Assembly (NCBI GenBank): GCA_009733775.1
Contig: WOGZ01000479.1
Location: forward strand, 1-19,750
Source of the DNA: Alectoria sarmentosa
Taxonomy: Eukaryota > Ascomycota > Lecanoromycetes > Lecanorales > Parmeliaceae
Direction of reading: 5' to 3'
DNA length: 19,750 nucleotides
Both the position numbers and the translations under genes were made by a program. This document shows, in pieces, positions 7,101-17,389 of this stretch (position 1 is the first letter of the stretch; each line of letters begins with the position of its first letter). The notes under the pieces were generated by a model that was not told the origin of the DNA, did not search any database, and saw only the letters and a program-made list of their open reading frames with translations.

Positions 7101-10100
7101 TATACTTTTTATATTACATTCGTAATTCATTGCAATTATTAACAATCGTTAAAATGTTTTATTTAAAATAATTTCGATAATTTATAAACGATACGCAAAA
7201 ATATAACATAATATATGTTCTTGATTAATTATTTACGAAAAAAAAAATTATATGTGACTTCATAAAACATCATCTCTCTTATTATATTTATCTTTTATTT
7301 TCATACACATCTTTTTTTCTTTCACTTTTCACAGATATAATAACTCAACTTTATGATTAAAAAATCAAAAATTGATTAATAAACAATTATCAAATGAAAG
7401 ATTTAATTAATAATCATATCGCGCATCAAAAAAATGACATTATAAACGTTTCAAATTAAAACTTTTAATTTTAATCGTTAACGTCTTTATCACGCCGTTA
7501 TTTCTGAAAAAAACATTTCAAAATCAAAATCGATAACGAAAAATCAACTCTCGTCGATTCGTGCCTTTTTTTTTCAACGACATTTATATAATCTTAATTT
7601 CGATATAAATTTTAAATTTGATATAATAATGAATTTTTTTAATTAATAACATTCGATAATAATATAATTCTTTATAATACGTATAAACTTTATTTTTCAT
7701 AATATATCTTTTATTTTTAAATAAATATTAACTCTTATTTCAACTTTTTCTTTTTTAATTGATAATTAATTTTACACATTACGTGAACAATTAATCGAAA
7801 ATACTTAACTCTCTCACAATAAATAATTTTCTTTTAACATTTATTTATAATCAACATCCTCATTTATCAAATAATAATCAATCGTTGATCATTAATAATT
7901 CGATAATTTCGAGAATTTTAAATCTCATAAATTAAAGCATTAAGATTAACATCGTGATAACAATAAATTATATTAAAACGAAAAAATATTTCGACCTTTT
8001 TTACGACGTTTTAAATATAATTAAAATCATCGTGATTATATAATAATTAAACAATTCAAAATTAATCATTTTAAACGAAAAAAATAACTTTCTTTTTCAA
8101 TTTGATTTTTATTAAAAAATCTCTTGATTTATTTCGAGAAAAATAAATAATTATTTTCGAAAACGCAATAATGAATCGAGGAAGACATTTAAACTTTATT
8201 TTAATATTATTAAAAAAGTCTTGCATAAATATATCTTTAATATAAATTTATTAATTAAAATCTTAAAAAAAGAGCGAATCGATAACGTCATTTCATTTAC
8301 GACGTTAAATGCTCGAAAGTTTATTCGTAAGTAATTAAAAAAACTATTTTAACAATATAACAAATTATTAAAATGTTTTCAATTGCGAGAAAATTATCTT
8401 TCTACGTTTTTGACGAAAACAATAATATATTTGTAAATATCGGCGATAAATGATAAAATATTTTTATATATTAACGTTATCTCGACGACATTAAAGACAA
8501 TAAAACATTAATTTTTCTTTATTAAAATTAATAATATTAAAATAAAATTAATATATACAACGATATAAATAATAAATTTTAAAAAGATTATTTAACTATT
8601 AAATAAATTAATCGCGAATATTCAAAAATTAAAATGAAATAAAATATTTAAATATTTTAAGCGCGATTATTTTATATAACGCGAAATTAACATTTATATT
8701 CACTGCGCTTCTATTAAAATAACAAATTCTAATTTAAAACAACGATATATATTTTAAATATAAACGATATTTGCGATCGTATTATGTTTTTTTAACAAGT
8801 ATCGCGTCGATAATAATGCGTTAACATATGCAATTACGTCGACGTTTTCGATAAAACATTTCTTCTTCGCATTATTACGCTTTATTTATAATCGAATTTA
8901 AAAACGAATTAATAATTAAACATTAATCGCTTATTTAAATTTCAAAATTTATCTCTTTATTTTGATTTCTTCGCATTCGCGTAATTATTTATTAAATGTT
9001 ATTAAAGAAAACATCTTTTCTGATGAAAATTATTATTAAATATATATATTCGACGTCTCGAATTGCAACTCTTAATTTCATTATCTTATTTATAAACGCA
9101 TTTATATTATTTTTAATCGCACTTATTAATCTCGATCGCATTCATTTTTATATTAATTATAATCTTTTAAAATTTAATATTATATTTTTTATTAGCGAAT
9201 CTTTTTTTCAAAAACGTTAATCTTTTATTATATATCTCATTAACAATTAAATCGTTCAATATTAAATCTTGATTTTCTTCGCGTTATCTTAAAATGTAAT
9301 ACTTAATTTTAATTATTTTCGAGCGTAAATAATCATTTAATCATTCTCATTAAAAAAAAAAGATTTTCGAAAAAAAAATTTAGCGATATATATGCGATTG
9401 AAAATTGATAGCGATGATATAAATCTCGAACTGCAATTAAAGATGTTCAACATATATAATTCGATATAAAAAGAATTTATATTGACAATCGCGTCGGCGA
9501 TAATGAGATATATTATGCGCGGGTTTATAATAATGTTTAATGCTCGATTTAATCAAAATCAAGAAACGATAATATAAATGTTATTAAGGATGATGAAATT
9601 AGCGACGCTAAAAGAAGTTTTTTCTTTAAATTTTGAATGGCGATATCGATTTTAAAGATTGAAAGATTATTAATTAACGTTAAATATTATATTTAATAAC
9701 GAAATAATTAAAAACGAACATATCAAAAACTGTAACAAATTATTCGCGTTATTAAAAAAATTGAAATTTTTATAAATGTGATCATATTTCGAAAGTAATG
9801 ATAATAAATTAAATAATAAAATATCGATTTCAAAAAAAAAAAAACAAAAAGCGCTCAATTTTATAGAAAACATTAATGAGGCAATTAAATTTATATAAAA
9901 TAAATGATTTCTGCTTAAATCGCTACGCATCAAATTCGAATAAACTTCAACCACGATCAATGAAACAACGATGAAAAAAAAATGCGTTATAAATATTCAA
10001 GTGCTTTTAAATTATCACGAATATTATAATTATTCATAATTCGTTCACTATAACTAAATTATTTAAGACGTTAATAAAATTTAAATGCAAAATAAAGTAA

Positions 10101-10324
10101 AATAAGCGATATATTTTCTCTCAAATTTAAATTTCAATTCTCATAATTGTATTTTAAACAATGTTCGATTATTATAAATTATTTTGAATTATTATATCAC
10201 GATAATTAAAATAATATATATTAAAAGCGCGAGATTATTTAATAATGAAAAACTTATTAAATTTTGCGATGAAGATTAATAAAATAATATATGTTTATAA
10301 TATTAACATTTATTTAATTATAAC
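4141..10324. other. AT-rich relict DNA, no identifiable gene
   Basis: About 6 kb with no gene I can support. The part next to 4140 should hold the lost 5' end of the NLR-like gene but is unreadable. Some minus-strand stretches (for example 7801-8280 and 8996-9220) translate to balanced, charged sequences with TAA/TGA stops, and may be transposon fossils; I could not match them to a family. The short frames at 8996-9220 (+) and 9670-9960 (-) are Leu/Ile/Phe-rich, as expected of chance or antisense frames. Strand composition is patchy: 7261-7320 and 7801-7860 each have 12 C and no G, whereas 9481-9540 has 14 G and 7 C. Confidence 0.7.
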
Positions 10325-10524
10325 ATTAACATTAATTTCGAAAAAAACGTTTATTTATACGAAAAGAATTTTCGCATAATTAACGTCGAAAGCGTTAATT
10401 TAAATAACTTGTTATTATTATCAAAATCTTATTAAAATCTTATTTCATTTTCTTTTTTTTTTATAAAATTCGACGAAATTTACGATATTTTTATAATAAA
10501 TTATATTTAAATTTATATACTTTT
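10325..10524 (-). repeat. Direct repeat A, shared with 14473-14661
   Basis: About 200 bp closely similar to 14473-14661 in the same orientation. Shared words include CGAAATTTACGATATTTTTA and ATTAACATTAATTTCGAAAA, and there is an extra 11 bases near 10440. Read on the minus strand, fragments match the Gag-like translation of copy B (for example QVI-x-INAFDVNYAKILFV against QIV-x-INDFNVDFAKVLFV, taking TAA as original CAA). Similarity ends at both sides, so this is a piece of the same element family rather than a terminal repeat. Confidence 0.78.
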
Positions 10525-10780
10525 ATTAAAAAATGTATAATAAATATTATATATAAATTTAATTAAGTATATAAAAAATACGAAAAAATCGTATTTTTAA
10601 ATTTATTCGTTAAGATAATATTAAAATACGATTAATTTTAAGATTAATTTTATATATATTACGTAAAAGATTAATTTTTAATATTTTCTTATAACGTTAA
10701 AAGATAATTTATACGATTAATTTAACATTTTTCTATAACGATACGTTATAATATTTTAATATAAAAACTTTTTTTCTTTT

Positions 10781-11025
10781 TATAATACGAGAAACTTAAT
10801 AAAAATTTAAAATTTAACGTTTTAATTAAAAACGTATTTTTTTTTATAATGTGAAAAGTTCAATTCGATATAAAAATTAATATATTATAATATTTTAATA
10901 AAAGAACTTATTTTTCTTTATAATACGAAAAATTATTTTAATATAAAAATTTGTTTTTCTTTATAATATAAAAAGCTTAATAATAATTTAAAATTTAACG
11001 TCTTAATTAAAAACGTGTTTTTATA
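10781..11025. repeat. Diverged repeat at about 181-bp spacing
   Basis: The run containing AAATTTAACGTTTTAATTAA (from 10781) returns from 10962 with a few changes (GTCTTAATTAAAAACG). The DNA between and around holds T-rich stretches followed by TATAATA words. No gene is visible from 10525 to 11416. Confidence 0.65.
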
Positions 11026-11181
11026 TTATTTTAAAAAAAATTTAAGACTTTATTTTTTTATTTATAAAAAGCTCGATAAAGTTAAAACTTTTTTTTCTTT
11101 TTATTATAAAAAACTCAATAAAAAATAAAAAATTATTTCTTTTTTTTATTATAAAAAAATTCGTTAAATTTAAAACTTAAT

Positions 11182-11310
11182 ATTTATATAAAAAAACTTA
11201 AAAAAATACGATATTCGATAATATAAAACGAAATATTTTATATAAAAAAATTTGAAAAAATGCGATATTCGATAATATAAAATAAAATATCTTATATAAA
11301 AAAACTTAAT
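11182..11310. repeat. 54-bp tandem repeat, two units plus a partial
   Basis: CGATATTCGATAATATAAA occurs at 11209 and 11263, exactly 54 bases apart. The shared surroundings TATATAAAAAAACTT start a third unit near 11290. More degenerate relatives (AATATTCGATAATAT near 11403) follow up to the first copy of the core repeat. Confidence 0.8.
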
Positions 11311-11416
11311 TCGAAATTTTATAATTATATTTAAAAAAGAATAAAATATTTAATAATATAAAATTAAATATTTAAATAAAATTAACTGCTCGAATAAAAT
11401 TGAATATTCGATAATA

Positions 11417-11539
11417 TATCGAAATTTAAATCACGTAATTTTGTTATATAACGAACGTATACGTTCGTAACTTAAATCGCACTTTTTTTATAACACTTTT
11501 AAATAAATATAATTAAATATTTTATATTATATTTTCATA
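11417..11539 (+). repeat. Core repeat family, copy 1 (RIP-degraded)
   Basis: Starts TATCGAAATTTAAATCACGT and ends TTTTCATA, aligning along its length with the undamaged copy at 16827-16939. The central palindrome CGAACGTATACGTTCG is at 11452-11467. Compared with the intact CGGGCGCATGCGCCCG, every base outside CpG has undergone a transition and all four CpGs remain. Confidence 0.88.
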
Positions 11540-11540
11540 A

Positions 11541-11813
11541 ATTTTTATAAAACGTATAAAGAATAAAAGAAATATATAAAAATAATTTTATATTAATTAT
11601 TCGACGCTAAATTTATTATAATTACTCGACGCTCGATTTATTTTATTTACTCGACATTCAATTTTTCTAAAAATATGCGTGCGAAAAAAAGTGTCGAAAT
11701 TTAAATTATATAATCTTATAATGTGACGAACGTATACGCTTATAATTTAAATCGCACTTTTATTTATAACACTCTTAAATTAATATAATTAAGTGTTTTA
11801 TATCATATTTTTA
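11541..11813 (+). repeat. Longer repeat (about 273 bp) containing core copy 2
   Basis: Matches the reverse complement of 17908-18184 from ATTTTTATAAAACGTATA to the end of the core repeat (core copy 2 is 11692-11813, beginning TGTCGAAATTT). The left arm holds TCGAC at 11601, 11626 and 11651, a perfect 25-bp period. The arm is absent from the other core copies, so two elements are probably nested. Terminal TG and CA-type ends of the core resemble a retrotransposon long terminal repeat, but no target duplication was found. Confidence 0.8.
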
Positions 11814-12399
11814 TATTATTCGACTTTTCGAGCGTCGAATAAAATAAATAAAAATGAATATCAAATAATAATAATAAAGAATTTAATTTTTGCGATTAAT
11901 GAAAATGTTAAAAGTAAATAAAACATTAATGTTATTTTTATTTTTATTATTCGATTTTTTTAATATTAAATAATAAAAGTAAAAATTTTATTTTTTATTC
12001 ATTTTTTTATTCGACGTTTATATTGCGATCGAAAAAAACATATTTATTATTATTATTTAATAATTATTTTCATTTATTTTATTCGACGCTTAAGAAAAAT
12101 ATCGAAATTATTTCATTTTTCGCTTCTCTTAATTCGAAATCACACATTTAATTTTTCGATTTTTTTGATTTAAATATTTTCTTATTTATATTTTTTTTTA
12201 TATTTTTTAAATATAATATATTAATATTAAATATTTTTTTTTTATATTTTTTATCGATTATAATTAAATATATAAAAAAGACGATTATTATAAATAATAA
12301 ATATATATATAATTAAAAAATAATTTTATTTAATTATAATATTATTAATAAACGTAAAAATTATAATTAAAAATTCGAATTGCGATTAATAATTATAAA
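11814..12399. other. AT-rich spacer with recurring TATTCGACG words
   Basis: No gene. The word ATTCGAC recurs near 11818, 12009 and 12081 in one direction, with an inverted GTCGAATA at 11833-11840 forming a short imperfect hairpin with 11817-11824. A related copy sits near 12871. These may be ends of a small element related to the arm of the longer repeat, but I could not define its borders. Confidence 0.45.
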
Positions 12400-12516
12400 A
12401 ACATAATATAAAACATTTAATTATATTAATTTAAAAATATTATAAAAAAAACGCGATTTAAGTTATAAGCGCATACGCTTATCACGTAATAAAATTAAAT
12501 AATTTAAATTTCGATA
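12400..12516 (-). repeat. Core repeat family, copy 3 (RIP-degraded, inverted)
   Basis: On the minus strand it starts TATCGAAATTTAAATTATTT at 12516 and contains AAGCGTATGCGCTT and AAATCGC like the other copies. It keeps GTATGCGC in the centre, slightly less mutated than copy 1. It ends near 12400 in TTTTATATTATG. Confidence 0.82.
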
Positions 12517-12727
12517 ATAACGATACATTTAAATAATAATTATATTGAAAATAAATAATAAATTACTTAATTAAAATGCTATATAAAGTATAAAATTTAT
12601 TAAATTTACACTCGACGATAATCAAATAAAGAAAATGAAACGAAGTTAATTATTTTAATAAATTATAACGTTTATAAATTTTAATTAAATTATTTATATT
12701 CGATTTTTTATTTTTATATATTATATT

Positions 12728-12852
12728 TATCGAAATTTAAATCACGTAATAGATTTTATAATACGAACGTATACGTTTATAATATAAATCGCACTTTTTT
12801 TTATAACATCCTTAAAATAATATAATTAAGTGTTTTATATTATATTTTCATA
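12728..12852 (+). repeat. Core repeat family, copy 4 (RIP-degraded)
   Basis: TATCGAAATTTAAATCACGT start, GAACGTATACGTTTATAAT centre, AAATCGCAC, AATTAAGTGTTTTATATTAT and TTTTCATA end, all aligned with copy 1 and with the intact copy. Confidence 0.88.
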
Positions 12853-12879
12853 AATTATAAATTCGAACTTATTCGACGA

Positions 12880-13869
12880 TCGTTATAAATATAATTCATT
12901 TATTTATTATTATAATTATAATTATTTTCAAACATTTTATATTTATCGCAATAAGATAATTAATTATATAAATTTTTATTTATTAATTTTCTTAAAATAA
13001 ACAATTTTTATTTATAAAATGATTTTTGAATTTGAGCGATTACGATTTAAAATTCGAGAATTAAAAGTTTTTTAATTTTCGATGAATCGAAGTTATTCGC
13101 TTTTAATCGAAATCGTATACGATTTACGATCGTGCGATCGAATCATAATAAGATTTTTATAATATTGTTAATTTTTTTGCGTGAGACACATTAAATAAAA
13201 AAGAGAATACGTTTTTATTTTTATAACATTTTATTAATTTGATAATTTGCATTTTTAACGATATATCGAGTTAATAAAATAAATTGAATAATTAAATATC
13301 AACATTATTATTAATTTAATTATCGTTTAAAATAATTTAAAGTTAATTTTATTATTATTTAAACGTTTAAAAGCTTATTTGAAATCAAAAATAGTAAACT
13401 TTATATGTTAAAATTGACGTTTTAACTTCAAAAATCCTTTAAAAAAAATTGAAATTTTATTATCATAATTATGAAATTTAATTAATCTCAATTTTACGAT
13501 GATAATCGTTAAAGCGAATATCTTAAATTCGAATCTTTGATTAAATAACATAAAAAAAATGCGAATCTTTTAAAAAGATTTGCACATTTATAATTGCACT
13601 CAATATAATGTTAATCGAATTTAATTTTTATTATCAAATTTAAAATTAAATTCTTCGTATTATTGATTTTATTTTATAATAATATTATTATTTAAATTTA
13701 TCGTTAATTTTCGCATAAACATTTTTCGTTATTATTATAAAACTTTGAAACATAACGATAACAATTAATTAATATTAATAAAAACTTAAACGACTTTAAC
13801 GAAAATTAATAAAACATTTATTTCATTTTTTTTATATTATTATTATGCGATAATGATTTTAAAATTAAC
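12880..13869. other. AT-rich DNA, nothing identifiable
   Basis: No gene or clear repeat. A CpG-dense patch lies at 13078-13145 (TCGATGAATCGAAG and ATCGTGCGATCGAATC words), perhaps the residue of a once GC-rich sequence. If the minus-strand Gag-like fossil to the right continued into its pol region, it should lie here, but I could not read it. Confidence 0.55.
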
Positions 13870-14800
13870 GAAAAATTATTTAACGTTTTAAACGATATTG
13901 AAATCTTTGATTTACGCGTTAAAAATAAACGATCTCGTTCATTAATTCTCTTTAAAACGTTCGAATTATTTTTTAAATCGTTATCAAATTCATTTATTTC
14001 GATATCTTTTTAAAGCGATAATTCTTAAATCGATATTCTCGATTCGTTTTTAATCGTAATAAAATCTCATTTTCGTTATTTTCATTATTATTATTAATTT
14101 CTTATATTTTTTCATTTATTTTTTTCGATATCGATAATTAAATTCAATATTTAAAATGTTATTAAAAATGTTTTTATAAATAATAAAGATAATTCTTTTT
14201 TAATTTTCATTATTATTTTGAAATTTATTATTAAATATATTAAATGAAATGAAAATGTTAACGATTAATTAATATTAAACAATTTTTCATTTTTCATTAA
14301 TATTATTAAATTTAAAGTTTACGTGATTATTTATTAACGTTTTAATTACGTTAATTATTGATTTATTAAAAAATATAACGAGAATTCTCAAATTATATTG
14401 AACGTTATCGATGTTTATTATAAATTTATAAATTTTAAATTTTATATCGAGCTTATACGTTAATTGTATAATATTAACATTAATTTCGAAAAAAGCGTTC
14501 GTTAATACGAAAAGAACTTTCGCAAAATCAACGTTAAAATCGTTAATTTAAACGATTTATTATTATTATCGAAATTTTATTTCATTTAACTCTTTTTTAT
14601 AAGATTCGACGAAATTTACGATATTTTTATAATAATTTACATTTAAATTTATATGCTTTTTGATTCGAAGATAATTAAATTCGATTTAATTATTTATAAT
14701 ATAATAAATAAAGAACGTTATATGCTCGCAGTTAAAAAAAAAATGTTATTATATTTATTTATCGTAATAATAAAGATAAGCAATTTATTAAAAGTAATTT
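13870..14800 (-). pseudogene. Retrotransposon Gag-like fossil (tentative)
   Basis: Minus-strand translation from about 14800 down gives charged, protein-like sequence: YYKNIVNFVESYKKELNEI, INDFNVDFAKVLFVLTNAFF, YKLDIKFKIYKFIINIDNVQ and FNKSIINVIKTLINNHVNF. There are about 75 codons without a stop between the four stops near 14550 and the next near 14290. The first part resembles the helical core of copia Gag proteins (an S-x-Y...L-x-EI helix followed by a helix with LL/LP-like turns). The antisense frame at 14653-14907 (+) is Leu/Ile-rich, as a shadow should be. The duplication of part of this segment at 10325-10524 supports a mobile origin. It runs opposite to the copia polyprotein at 15303, so it would belong to another element. 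Confidence 0.35.
14473..14661 (-). repeat. Direct repeat B, shared with 10325-10524
   Basis: About 189 bp in the same orientation as repeat A and about 4.15 kb away, with an 11-base gap relative to it. It lies inside the Gag-like fossil. Confidence 0.78.
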
Positions 14801-15302
14801 TAACGACTTTGATTTTATTAATCACGAAATTTATATTTTTTATAAAATCGCTAATCGTAAATTTAAACATTTTTTTATTAAATGTGAAATTAAATTCTTT
14901 TATTTAAAGTTTAAAAAGTTTATAAGTGAATTAAAAAAGAAAAAAAAGGCGCAAATCGATATCATTTATATAAATATAAATATTTTAAATATTAAGCGCA
15001 AACGCATCGAAGAAACGTTATTTAACGTTTTCGCTTTAAAAAAAAATGATTATTTTAATATTAATATAACGTATATTTTTAAAAAAAAACGATTATTTTC
15101 ATTTTATATAACATTTTTAAACGAATTAAATAATTAGAATTATTCGAATCTCATTTTGAATAATTTTAACATTTTGAATATAATTAATTAAATAAATTAA
15201 AACGAAAATTTTATTAATTTAATAATGAATTCGAATTTAAATAAAAGTGTATTATTCGTTAAATTTATGAATTTCGATATTCGAATTATAATAAACTTTA
15301 AT

Positions 15303-15621
15303 TACACTCGTTATTTCTTTATCGATTATTTAATATTTATTATTTACATTAAAATTTAATCTCGATTTATTAAAAATATTAAAAACGTTAAAGTTTAATT
15401 TTTTGTTTACGATATTATTAATTTTGATTATAATATTAACAATAAACGCGTTATCTTAACGATTTTTAATATTTTATATATATTCGATATAAACGTTAAT
15501 TTTTTATCGATTGAAAAGCTTTTAAATGTTGATATTTAAATTATTTTTTATAAAAAAAAATTATATCTTAATTCAAAATAATATTATATTAATCGATACG
15601 CGAAATCGCGATTTTTTTTTT
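15303..15621 (+). pseudogene. Copia polyprotein fossil: possible protease and start of GAG-pre-integrase
   Basis: Frame of codon 15426. The stretch RVILTIFNILYIF then DINVNFLSIEKLLNVDI (from 15486) matches the copia pattern V-x-L-x-NVLYVP-x-L-x-x-NLLS-x-x-L, with prolines turned to Leu/Phe as CC-to-TT changes would do. Upstream, FIDYLIFIIYIKI near 15320 may be the remains of the aspartic protease D-x-x-A-S-x-H-I motif, but this is weak. The frame shifts within a run of ten T at 15612-15621, after which the next segment continues in another phase; slippage or a one-base indel explains it. Together with the integrase this forms one fossil pol gene. Confidence 0.5.
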
Positions 15622-16569
15622 AAATCTTTAAAAAGATAATAATGCTTTAATCGTTTATAATGTTTTTTCGAATTTAATTTATTAATTATAATATGCTCGC
15701 ATAAATTATTTAAATTAATAAAATCTTAATAAGCTTTTTAATCTTATTATAAATGTGAATTTTTTTAAAAATATTATCGAGAAATACATTTGCGAAGATT
15801 ATATAATAAGTTATTAAAAGATTATTTTTTATAATAATTTTATAATGCTCGATATTTTATTAAACGAATTTATTTATAATGATTTTATTAAATTTTTAAT
15901 TTTTATTAATTTCAACGATTATAAATATTTTATAACGTTCAAAAATGATTTTATTTATTATTTTAAAATTTATTATATTCGTTATAAAAGCGAGATCTTT
16001 ATTAAATTTTTACGTTTTAAAATTTATTTAAAGTCTCGCGATTATTAAATTAATCGTATTCGTTTCGATAATGAAAACAAATATATTAATAAAATCTTTT
16101 TTAAATGTCTCGCTTAAACGAGTATTGAATAAAAACTTATTATTATAAATAATCTTAAAATGAATAAAGTCGTCGAGCGATTTAATTAAACTTTGATAAA
16201 TAAAATATATTTAATTTTATTAAATTTTAATTTTAATAAAAAATTTTGATTTGAAATAATAATTACAATTAATTATTTAACGATGCGTTTTTTTAATATT
16301 AGAATCATTATCACATTTTTCGAAGTTTTTTATTATCGTAAATTTCTTTTTTCTTATTTACGAATTATAAATTTCATTATTTACGTTTTAAAATGAATTT
16401 AAAAAAAGCTTATAAATAAAAGCGAAAAATATATTTTTTTAAATTACGAAAATGAATTCATTTTTCGTCTTTATAACTTAATTAAAAAAAGATTATTCGC
16501 GTTAATAATATACATTTTATCAAAAAACGTTCACATTTCGTGAATTTCGAAAAAGAGATTGAGATTTAT
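15622..16569 (+). pseudogene. Copia polyprotein fossil: GAG-pre-integrase and integrase
   Basis: One frame (codon 15845 in phase) stays aligned for over 900 bases. It shows the LWHARLGH-like site of copia elements as codons at 15689-15709, with W, H and G now stop/Y/N. Next come NLNKLFNLIINV and KYICEDY, the second Cys of a CxxC now Tyr. In the integrase core the first Asp is at 15881-15883, followed by YKYFITFKNDF and RYKSEIFIKFLRFK. The second Asp is at 16067-16069 (RIRFDNENKY) and the Glu at 16175-16177 (VVERFN), exactly 35 residues apart, as in DD35E integrases. Further on are NYLTMRFFNI and LRIINFIIYVLK, then YIFLNYENEFIFRLYN, the conserved post-integrase block. The enzyme would insert element cDNA; it is dead here, with many TAA/TGA stops and Pro-to-Leu/Phe changes. 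Confidence 0.82.
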
Positions 16570-16826
16570 AAATTTTCAAATAAATATTAACGTTTTTTTA
16601 TATTAATATTTATTATAAAAAAGACATTAAATAAATAACATATTATTATATTATTAAACGTTAATTTTATAATTTCGATTAAATCGTTAATTCGATTGTT
16701 ATTAATAAATATTTTATCGTTAATCGTTAATCGTTTTTAAAAATCTCATTTTAACGTTATTATAATGCGTGTGTTTATAACATTTATTAAACTTATTACA
16801 TTAATTATTAAATTTATCGTTGTTTT
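16570..16826 (+). other. Linker of the copia fossil, low complexity
   Basis: In the integrase frame this reads as Leu/Ser/Gln-rich, as a former Pro/Ser/Gln-rich linker between integrase and reverse transcriptase would after RIP. No motif is visible. The intact core repeat begins at its right end. Confidence 0.45.
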
Positions 16827-16939
16827 TGTTGAAATTCAGGTTACGTGACCCGGGCGCATGCGCCCGTAGCATAGGTCGCACTTTCCTTCGTAGCACTCTT
16901 AGAGTAATATAACTAAGTGTCCTACATCATATTTTCACA
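16827..16939 (+). repeat. Core repeat family, copy 5: undamaged GC-normal island
   Basis: Starts TGTTGAAATTCAGGTTACGT, has the perfect 16-bp palindrome CGGGCGCATGCGCCCG at 16851-16866, continues with AGGTCGCACTTTCCTTCGTA and ends TTTTCACA. It aligns with the five degraded copies (11417, 11692, 12400, 12728, 17908) but keeps its C and G bases in all contexts. Relative to those copies about 11 bases are missing after ACGTGA, probably by slippage between two ACGTGA repeats present in copy 6. TG...CA ends suggest a solo long terminal repeat of a small retroelement, or a MITE; no 5-bp target duplication is seen (GTTTT before, GAATA after). It lies between the integrase and reverse transcriptase parts of the copia fossil. 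Confidence 0.88.
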
Positions 16940-17389
16940 GAATAATCGAGAATATCAATATTTAATTATTAAAAATAAAATTCTTAAATTTATTAATAAT
17001 TAATTATTGCGAAAACATTTATCAAGAATGTTTTTATTAATTATTAAATAAAAATTAAAAGATTGAAAACGATTAAATATCGTCGTAATTTTAATTATAA
17101 ATTATATTAATTAAAAATCGAACGATGTTATTATTTTAATTCGTTCGATATTTTATAAAAAATTGAAATTTTTGAATTTTGAAAAAAATATAATCGTAAA
17201 ATTGAAATTTAAAAATATTAATAAAAGAATATCATTAAACGTGAAATTTGCGATTTAATTTAATTTAATATAAAAAAAATTATTAAATTTAAACACATTT
17301 AAAATTAATAAATTAAATTTTTTTTTTTAATCACGTGAATGATAATATATAATTATTTTTAATTAATAAAATAATTTATTTATTTAATT
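16940..17389 (+). other. AT-rich continuation of the copia fossil, unread
   Basis: Lies between the intact repeat and the reverse transcriptase segment. It should hold the rest of the linker, but I recognise no motif in it. Confidence 0.4.

Noticed and set aside
7801..8280. Minus-strand stretch with TAA/TGA stops only and balanced residues, perhaps a transposon protein
   Set aside because: About 12 stops in 160 codons is what chance predicts at this base composition, and no motif matched, so I did not call it as a gene.
8996..9220. Plus-strand 74-codon frame in the AT block
   Set aside because: It is Leu/Ile/Phe-rich, as a chance or antisense frame in RIP-mutated DNA would be. The opposite strand reads as more protein-like, but I could not assign it.
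9670..9960. Minus-strand 96-codon frame, apparently membrane-like
   Set aside because: The hydrophobic bias is what CC-to-TT erosion gives on the non-coding strand. The plus strand gives a charged translation with TAA stops. No membrane protein is supported.
14653..14907. Plus-strand 84-codon hydrophobic frame
   Set aside because: It lies antisense to the Gag-like fossil and repeat B; its composition fits a shadow frame.
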